A stretch of 24,891 nucleotides of DNA from Beroe ovata. Taxonomy: Eukaryota > Ctenophora > Nuda > Beroida > Beroidae. The position numbers and the translations under genes were made by a program. The DNA lies in NCBI GenBank assembly GCA_946803715.1, contig CAMPET010000218.1, forward strand, positions 94,498-119,388, written 5' to 3'. The notes under the pieces were generated by a model. It had not been told where the DNA came from. It was given only the letters and a program-made list of their open reading frames with translations, and did no database searches. Every line of letters begins with the position of its first letter. The first letter of the stretch is position 1. Positions 10,201 to 14,503 of this stretch are shown here, in pieces.

Positions 10201-11778
10201 GGTTTGAAGGGCAAGAGGAAAGGATCAAAGAGCTCATCATCTTCTTCGAGCGATGATTCTAAGAAGAGGAAAGCTGGCTTTGGTATTGGTTTGAGTGGAC
10301 CGGATCTTGATTTGAGTTTGGGTGGGGGAGCCAAAGGCTCAGTCGATGGACCTGATATGAAGGTCAATGGCAAGGGTGGTATCTCTGGTGACTTAGGTGG
10401 AGGTATAGATGTTAACGCTCCTGATGTTAAAACATCTGGAGATGCTGATCTTGGAGGTGGTATTGGCCTGAATATCGATGCTGGTGTTTCAAAACCAGAT
10501 GCTGATGTGTCTGGCGGTATTGGTGGAGGAATCGGTGGTGGTCTGGATATAAGCCGAAAGAAGAAGAGCTCATCTTCAAGTGACAGCTCATCAAAGAAGA
10601 AGAAAGCTGGATTCGGTTTCGGATTCAATGGACCCGATCTGGATCTGAACCTTGGTGGTGGAGCCAAAACAGAAGCTCCAGATGCTAACCTTGGTGGTTC
10701 TGTTGGATTATCAAGTGACATTGGAGGAGATGTGAAAGTAGATGCTCCATCAGTCAAAGCCTCTGCTGGAGGAGACTCCGGTTTTGGAGGTGGTCTGGGA
10801 CTAGGAGGGGGAATCAGGGGTGATGTAGAAGCTCCCAAAATCGACACTGACGTTTCCCTTGGTGGTGGTGGAGTAGACAGTGACCTCAATCTTGGAGGTG
10901 GCATCGGGGGAGGAGTCAGTGGAGGTGCTGACATTGATACACCCTCAGTCGGTGGTGGATTCGGAATCGGTTTCGGCAAGAAATCGAAGAAATCCTCTGG
11001 TTCATCGTCAGATGATTCCAAGAAGAAGAAGAAGAAAGGAGGATTCGGTTTCGGACTTGGGGGCGGTGCTGATGTCGACCTCAGTTTGAAGAAGCCAGAA
11101 GCTGACATCGATGTTGGTGGTGGAATTGGTATTGGTGGTGGAGATGGTATTGATGCCGACATCGATGTTCCAGAACCAGAAGTCAAAGTGAAAGCAGGTG
11201 CACCAGATATTGGTGGAAGTATTGGAGGTGGTGCTGGAATTGGAGGTGGACTGAGCCTGGGTGGAAGTGCAGATGTCGAAGCACCAGAAGTCAGTGGGGG
11301 ACTCGATATTGGTAGCGGAGGCGGACTTGGAGGTGGATTGAGCCTGGGTGGAAGTGCAGATGTCGAAGCACCAGAAGTCGGTGGCGGACTCGATATTGGT
11401 GGTGGAGGTGGACTTGATGGAAGTGCTGGTGGTGGCATGAATTTAGGTGGTGGAACTGGTGGTGACATCAGTTTAGGTGGCGGAATCAGCGCCGATGCGC
11501 CAAAACTTGACACCGGAAATTCTGGTGTATCCATTGGAGGTGGTTTTGGTGCCGGAGGTGATGCTAGTGGTGACGCAAGTGGTGGTTTCAACCTGGGAGG
11601 AGGCATCAGTTTGGGTAAGAAAAAGAAGAAGAATAAGCGAAGGAAGAAGAAATCACACTCTTCTTCATCATCGAGCTCCTCATCAAGTTCCTCATCAAGT
11701 TCCTCATCATCATCAAGCTCATCATCTGATTCCGATAGTGACTCTAAGAAGCAGAAGAAGGATAAGCAAACGCGTTAG
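1068..11778 (+). CDS. AHNAK-like giant repeat protein, 3' part of gene (five exons, 5' end missing)
   Basis: Spliced coding exons read 1068-1217, 1349-1585, 2039-3757, 4090-4130 and 4255-11778, about 3,220 residues in all. Every border has GT/AG and the reading frame stays open across all four introns (131, 453, 332 and 124 bp). The protein is almost wholly repeats of alternating acidic and basic strands (DVDVKAPK, KGPEVDV, LKMPKF), as in the central repeats of vertebrate AHNAK/desmoyokin, a large scaffold at the cell cortex and membrane. Family knowledge suggests a structural or scaffolding role; nothing in the window shows a PDZ domain or a catalytic domain. The start codon and N-terminus lie upstream of the window or in exons I could not find at 1-1067. 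It could instead be a lineage-specific protein that converged on AHNAK-like composition. Confidence 0.82.
1349..1585 (+). CDS. AHNAK-like gene, internal exon (phase 1 to phase 1, 79 codons)
   Basis: The acceptor TTTTTCAG precedes GTGGTAAT and the donor is ATAG followed by GTAAGG. The encoded segment holds GIGFGFGKKKGGSSSDEGKK and a second GFGFGLGG block. The SSSDE cluster beside a Lys run resembles a casein kinase 2 site and recurs in the next exon. Borders again split a Gly codon, so this exon can be skipped or duplicated without a frameshift. Confidence 0.78.
2039..3757 (+). CDS. AHNAK-like gene, repeat exon 1 (573 codons, about five 107-aa repeats)
   Basis: The acceptor is ATTCTCAG, with GT TGG GAA following; an upstream in-frame ATG at 2026 lies inside the acceptor tract and is unlikely to be a start. 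The donor is GATATTG followed by GTGAGT. The exon encodes about five tandem repeats of roughly 107 residues. Each contains, in order, VPDVEAGVDIDIKGPEVDV, a KAPKPKGGFSFGFGGKKGK block, an SSSDDE cluster, a Lys run, GFGFGFG, and PDVDLDLKAKGD leading into LPKGEVGIDVPEPSL. Repeat four has a shortened Ser/Lys segment. The exon ends in a diverged repeat richer in FDFGLKGKGD. It is phase 1 at both ends like its upstream neighbours. Confidence 0.85.
4090..4130 (+). CDS. AHNAK-like gene, 41-bp linker exon
   Basis: This small exon follows TTTTCAG and ends before GTGAGTG. It encodes GGDIDAGIKVPSGD (the first Gly completed from the previous exon). It changes the intron phase from 1 to 0, which is needed to join the symmetric phase-1 exons to the phase-0 terminal exon. 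The whole open frame closes correctly only when it is included. Confidence 0.7.
4174..4201. repeat. Two direct copies of a 14-bp near-palindrome
   Basis: CATTTAGATAAATG occurs twice head to tail in the last intron of the AHNAK-like gene. Each copy is itself a palindrome apart from its two central bases. It is probably a slippage product. Confidence 0.8.
4255..11778 (+). CDS. AHNAK-like gene, 7.5-kb terminal repeat exon (2,507 codons)
   Basis: The exon begins at GTGGATGCTAAAGTC after CACCTTCAG and stays open to the TAG at 11776-11778. Residues 1 to about 1,750 alternate two modules. Module A is about 80 aa with KTPSIEGDLDVKADVDVPD, then KAPKPDVDVDLNASADADLD and KMPKFHGPDFGG. Module B carries SSSFKMPKFGGK, SGSLSGSLSGSGS and GSIDADLDIKGKKPKKKGSF. 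The KFHGPDF signature occurs 11 times and the SGSLSGSGS block five times. From about 9400 the repeats become irregular. From about 10100 the protein is glycine-rich (GGGIGG strings) with KKKSSSSSD-type clusters and GFGFGFN blocks. The C-terminus is a Lys/Arg-rich stretch, then a run of about two dozen serines, SDSDSD and KKQKKDKQTR. Long open frames on the opposite strand are a codon-usage by-product. Confidence 0.9.
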   Translation: MDAKVEADVDFKGPKLKKPSFKMPKFGGKVKGDIDVKAPSIEGDLDVKADVDVPEADVKVKSPKADVDMDLKGDVDVDVKKPKVKASSSFKMPKFGGKVKAKSPEVDVDVKGPDADLGGDMKMGGDLDLKGDVDADVDLDVKGKTPKGGFGFGLKMPKFHGPDFGGSGKADLDVKTPNIEGDLDVKADIDVPDVDMDLKAPKADVDLDADVDVDVKKPKVKASSSFKMPKFGGKAKVKKPSGSLSGSLSGSGSIHGSIDADLDIKGKKPKKKGSFNLGLKMPHFGGSGKADLDVKTPSIEGDLDVKADVDVPDVDLKVKAPKPDVDVDLNVSADADLDLDVKGNKPKGGFGFGLKMPKFHGPDFGGSGKADLDVKTPSIEGDLDVKAEVDVPDVDVKVKATKPDVDVDLNASADADLDLDVKGKKPKGGFGFGIKMPKFHGPDFGGSGKADLEVKTPSFEGDLDVKADVDVPDVDVKVKAPKADVDLDLGGDADVDLDVKKPKVKASSSFKMPKFGGKAKVKKPSGSLSGSLSGSGSLHGSIDADLDIKGKKPKKKGSFNLGLKMPHFGGSGKADLDVKTPSIEGDLDVKADVDVSDVDVKVKAPKPDVDVDLNASADADLDLDVKGKKPKGGFGFGLKMPKFHGPDFGGSGKADLDVKTPSIEGDLDVKADVDVPDVDVNVKAPKAEVDADLDIHGKKPKFKGPSLKMPKFKGKMTGPEGSLSGSLSGSLSGSGSLHGSIDADLDIKGKKPKKKGSFNLGFKMPHFGGSGKADLDVKTPSIEGDLDVKADVDVPDVDVKVKAPKPDVDVDLNASADADLDLDVKGKKPKGGFGFGIKMPKFHGPDFGGSGKADLDVKTPSIEGDLDVKADVDVPDVDVKVKAPKPDVDVDLNASADADLDLDVKGKKPKGGFGFGIKMPKFHGPDFGGSGKADLDVKTPSIEGDLDVKADVDVPDVDVKVKAPKADVDLDLKGDADVDIDVKKPKVKGSSSFKMPKFGGKAKVKKPSGSLSGSLSGSGSLHGSIDADLDIKGKKPKKKGSFNLGLKMPHFGGSGKADLDVKTPSIEGDLDVKADVDVPDVDVKVKAPKPDVDVDLNASADADLDLDVKGKKPKGGFGFGLKMPKFHGPDFGGSAKADLDVKTPSIEGDLDVKADVDVPDVDVKVKAPKPDVDVDLNASADADLDLDVKAKKPKGGFGFGIKMPKFHGPDFGGSGKADLDVKTPSIEGDLDVKADVDVPDVDFKVKAPKADVDLDLKGDADVDIDVKKPKVKGSSSFKMPKFGGKAKVKKPSGSLSGSLSGSGSLHGSIDADLDIKGKKPKKKGSFNLGLKMPHFGGSGKADLDVKTPSIEGDLDVKADVDVPDVDVKVKAPKPDVDVDLNASADADLDLDVKGKKPKGGFGFGLKMPKFHGPDFGGSAKADLDVKTPSIEGDLDVKADVDVPDVDVKVKAPKPDVDVDLNASADADLDLDVKAKKPKGGFGFGIKMPKFHGPDFGGSGKADLDVKTPSIEGDLDVKADVDVPDVDVKVKAPKPDVDVDLNASADADLDLDVKGKKPKGGFGFGLKMPKFHGPDFGGSAKADLDVKTPSIEGDLDVKADVDVPDVDVKVKAPKADADLDLDVKAKKPKKPRGSFNFGLKMPHFGGSGKTDLDVKTPSIEGDLDVKADVDVPDVDVKVKAPKPDVDGDLNASADADLDLDVKGKKPKGGFGFGLKMPKFGGSGGGHIDAGVDVKAPSVDADLDAKVDDPEVNADVNLDADVDVKPKKPKGSFSLGMKMPHFKGKAKGPEINGSIDGSLNGDISEPDVDIEVPRVKASGPDIDADVNLNASADVDIKKPKKKFSFKMPSRGKVKGPEINGKGSAKVPDADITVGAAIGGDIDGQFSDDSSIRSGGLCVPSRKSKKPKVKGGASLSVDKPKKSKKLGGLDLNVQKASPDVDVKIGGDIKKKGINGDADIDANIGGKVGGDVSLGGGAGAGVGLGIGLKGKRKGSKSSSSSSSDDSKKRKAGFGIGLSGPDLDLSLGGGAKGSVDGPDMKVNGKGGISGDLGGGIDVNAPDVKTSGDADLGGGIGLNIDAGVSKPDADVSGGIGGGIGGGLDISRKKKSSSSSDSSSKKKKAGFGFGFNGPDLDLNLGGGAKTEAPDANLGGSVGLSSDIGGDVKVDAPSVKASAGGDSGFGGGLGLGGGIRGDVEAPKIDTDVSLGGGGVDSDLNLGGGIGGGVSGGADIDTPSVGGGFGIGFGKKSKKSSGSSSDDSKKKKKKGGFGFGLGGGADVDLSLKKPEADIDVGGGIGIGGGDGIDADIDVPEPEVKVKAGAPDIGGSIGGGAGIGGGLSLGGSADVEAPEVSGGLDIGSGGGLGGGLSLGGSADVEAPEVGGGLDIGGGGGLDGSAGGGMNLGGGTGGDISLGGGISADAPKLDTGNSGVSIGGGFGAGGDASGDASGGFNLGGGISLGKKKKKNKRRKKKSHSSSSSSSSSSSSSSSSSSSSSSSDSDSDSKKQKKDKQTR
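6601..7080. repeat. Perfect 240-bp tandem duplication inside the coding exon
   Basis: Bases 6601-6840 and 6841-7080 read the same at every position I compared line by line, and each encodes one 80-residue module A. The absence even of silent differences, where other copies of the module differ at many third positions, indicates a very recent duplication or gene conversion. Confidence 0.93.
7048..8804. repeat. Near-identical 852-bp tandem duplication (284 aa) inside the coding exon
   Basis: The sequence from about 7048 is repeated at +852. Through about 7952 versus 8804 I saw only a handful of differences, one of them changing Val to Phe at about 7982 (GATTTTAAG against GATGTTAAG). The same 852-bp step separates the module B anchor GATCTTGACAT at 5032/5884, 6481/7333 and 7333/8185; the step 5884/6481 is 597 bp. 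It is thus a higher-order unit of one B and several A modules. Confidence 0.92.
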
Positions 11779-12305
11779 CGCCCTTCTTCCATCGTGTGAT
11801 TTTTTTGCATGTATGCGATGCGATAATGATATGATGATGTTCATGCGAATTCAGTGGATTTCAGGAATATTCGCGCCAATAATTGATACGCGGATGCCCC
11901 CTGATGATTACTTGACTCAAAGCGGAGACGACCACTAGTGCAACGACAATGAGATATAATTGAATTCTGGAGATATGTATAATTGAATTGATGAGATGAT
12001 TGATGAGTTAATTTTACGTTGTGTTTTAGGTTTTTTTGATCGTGTCGGTGTAGATCAACATGAATTTCTAATGCCCAGAACACCCTGCAGAAAAAGAATA
12101 TGTTTATCTATATTTATTCTTTACGAAGTATGATATGTATAAATATAAGTAAACTTTATTCTATTTTTATCATTTTAGTCGAGAGTTAATTTTTGAGCCG
12201 AATGTATGATTTCATGAATTCGAATATTCAAGTTTTTATATTAACTGTCCGTATGATACAGCTACCGCGTGGGTTGATACGAATCAGATTGAAAGTGTTT
12301 GTTGA

Positions 12306-12311
12306 AATAAA
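12306..12311 (+). terminator. Candidate polyadenylation signal AATAAA
   Basis: This is the first canonical AATAAA downstream of the AHNAK-like stop codon, about 530 bp away. T-rich sequence follows it within 30 bp (GTGGTTTTTTCC). A second AATAAA at 12517 is an alternative. Assignment is by position only. Confidence 0.35.
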
Positions 12312-13058
12312 GCGTAAAAACTGTGGTTTTTTCCTGATCTGGTTAAAAGTCACAGATTTCCAGCAACTCTGTAAGCAGTTAATGATTGTAAACATCATTT
12401 AGATCTGTCAAACTGATATTGTAAATACGATAGCTCTGGTTTTTTTTCATGACTAAATATATCGATACTAAATTATCAATATAAATAATATACTACATTA
12501 AAAGATTCAGGTTTTTAATAAATTTTGAGTAAATCATTATATACCTCGACTTTAAATATAGATCATGAGTTTTCCTTCATAATATATCAAGGGTTATGTT
12601 TAATAAGAACGCGGTGTTTTGAGTTTTAACGTTTTAATTTTTATCATGCAGTTACAACACGCCTAAAATTTGTTCTAATATTGTCTTGTCACAGATAGCG
12701 ATTAATTTATTGAAGTTTGTTAACACGTGTGAATTAGTCAAGACCCGTGCCAAACTGTGAAACTTCCAATATATCTGCGTGATATTTTACAAAACTTCGA
12801 CCTAAAAAGTGAAATTTTTGGTGAGATATGTGATGTATTGAGACATTTTATATTTTTAATTCTGATACATTGCCGTGAAAACCGTCTTTTCTTTTGTCAA
12901 AGATGAATCTCCTCTGTGAAGTGTGTTTGAGAGCTTTCTATAGCTCACACACTACGCAAAAACGCAGCGTGTATAGAGTGTACATTGTACATTGTACTCG
13001 CGCAGTGCAACTGCATTTGCAGAACTAAACTACGCGTGCGGTGATTTGTTAATGTGCG

Positions 13059-13090
13059 TCACGTGACATGTCACAACAGCCAATCAGCGC
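13059..13090. promoter_or_regulatory. E-box (CACGTG) beside a CCAAT box
   Basis: TCACGTGAC at 13059-13067 is followed 13 bases later by GCCAATCAGCGCGC, a good match to the NF-Y-type CCAAT box, in a locally CpG-richer segment. No gene start is recognisable next to it; the nearest downstream DNA is a minisatellite. It may be a promoter of an unrecognised transcript or chance. Confidence 0.3.
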
Positions 13091-13238
13091 GCTGCGTAGT
13101 TCATGCGTGGAATTCCTTTTCCCACAGTCAATGTTGTGTGTGTGTATGTGTGTTACTGTTACGCTTGTACAATGTATCTACATTGATGTGTATGAGCGAA
13201 CAGCCGTCGCAGTTTGCTTTATACACTAGGGGTAGTTG

Positions 13239-13840
13239 TCTCTGACACCAGTCTGCTCTCTGACACCACTCGTCGCTCTGACACCACTAATAGCTCTCTG
13301 ACACCACTTTCTTCTACTCTCTGACAACACTTTTTGCTAATTCATCTGACACCACCCTTATGGCACCTCTATTTCTCTGACACCAATTAGCTCTCTGACA
13401 CCACTCTGCTTTCTGACACCGCTTATAGCTCTCTGACANNNNNNNNNNNNNNNNNNNNNNNNNNNNNNNNNNNNNNNNNNNNNNNTGCTCTCTGACACCG
13501 CTTATAGCTCTCTGACACCACTTTCTTCTCTGACACAACTCTAACCTCTGACACCACTTTACTCTTTGACACCACTTCGCTCTCTGACACCACTCTCTAC
13601 TCTGACACCACTTTGCTCTCTGACACCACTCTGCTTTCTGACACCGCTTATAGCTCTCTGACACCACTTTCCTCTCTAACACCATTATTAACACTGACAC
13701 CGCGATACTCTCTATCATATCATCACTTTTCGCTCTTACACAACTTTTCGCCGCAACATCACTCTATTCTCTGGCACCACTCTTCACTCTGACTCAACTT
13801 TTCGCTCTGCCAAACTCTTCAAGCTCTGACTTCAAGTGTG
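13239..13840. repeat. CTCTGACACCACT minisatellite, about 16-18 bp unit, with assembly gap
   Basis: More than twenty copies of a unit like CTCTCTGACACCACTTT run across the segment, degenerating after about 13710. Some copies carry CGCTTATAG as a longer block that recurs on both sides of the gap and again at about 13640, pointing to a higher-order repeat. The minus-strand open frame through it (WCQRAK-type repeats) is just a translation of the 18-bp period. Confidence 0.92.
13439..13485. other. Assembly gap (47 Ns)
   Basis: The run of Ns interrupts the minisatellite. The flanks are themselves repeat copies, so the true length of the array is unknown and may have collapsed. Confidence 0.99.
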
Positions 13841-14416
13841 GCATATCACAGTTCACAACTTTTTATGTTAATTCGATTGTATATCTTGTCGACACTTCTT
13901 CACGTCATAGCACAGGCATCTGCCTCAATTTTCTGTCAACTTCTTGACATTCCTATATCTCCAAAATTCTAATTTCTCCTTAGGGTTACTTCTGGCATTC
14001 ATTTCTCACGGTATTTGTAATAGGTACTGATGGTGAAACGGCATCATGAAAGTAGACATGAACATGGTAAAATAATCTAGGTGATAGTTAACATTGTTGC
14101 AACTGATCATTTCATAGTCATATCATTCTGGAGTCATTCTTTCCTTCATTTTAACTGATTAGATTGTTTAGGGAACCAGCTTCATTATCAATATCATATA
14201 GATGAGCATTGAGCAATAATTCTTCATCAGAAATTTAGAAAATCATAGCTTCTTTGCTTCCGAAAACAGTCTAGGATGATCCATACACTTAGATCTTCCC
14301 TTCAACCAATCAGAATCGTTTAAACTCAGCTCAGTTAGTGAGCATTTAGTGAATTAATTGATTAATTGACTGAGTCCAATTTAGAATGCTTACAACTGGC
14401 GAGGTAACGCTTTATC

Positions 14417-14450
14417 CGCGCGCGAATCCATGGAAATGTTTTCGCGCGCG
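14417..14450. repeat. CpG-rich inverted repeat (10-bp arms, 14-base loop)
   Basis: CGCGCGCGAA at 14417-14426 is the exact reverse complement of TTCGCGCGCG at 14441-14450. It lies about 55-90 bases beyond the stop codon of the minus-strand membrane protein, so it could form a hairpin in that transcript's 3' UTR. The right arm with its preceding T (TTTCGCGC) also matches the E2F consensus. Just beyond it, TTTATC at 14411-14416 reads GATAAA on the minus strand, a rare polyadenylation-signal variant; no canonical AATAAA was seen for this gene. Confidence 0.7.
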
Positions 14451-14503
14451 ACACTTATCAACGTTTGTGACACAACAGTGCGACCGGCGTACATTTGCCA
14501 CAG

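Larger units (their letters stand above)
11779..13238. other. 3' region of the AHNAK-like gene and AT-rich intergenic DNA
   Basis: No convincing gene is visible. The strand downstream of the TAG is AT-rich. AATAAA hexamers on the plus strand at 12306-12311 and 12517-12522 are the best candidates for the polyadenylation signal, giving a 3' UTR of about 0.55-0.75 kb. From about 12900 the sequence becomes richer in CpG, with short inverted motifs around CTATAG and ACGCAAAAACGCAGCGTG. A GT-rich microsatellite follows at about 13132-13154. Confidence 0.5.

Noticed and set aside
4251-11606. Many long open frames on the minus strand opposite the AHNAK-like exon
   Set aside because: They mirror the repeat units and break at the same relative place in each unit. 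They follow from the scarcity of codons that would give antisense stops. The sense frame alone is continuous and has splice borders.
13314-13718. Minus-strand frame with WCQRAK repeats
   Set aside because: It is a translation of an 18-bp minisatellite, contains the assembly gap and has no gene-like flanks.
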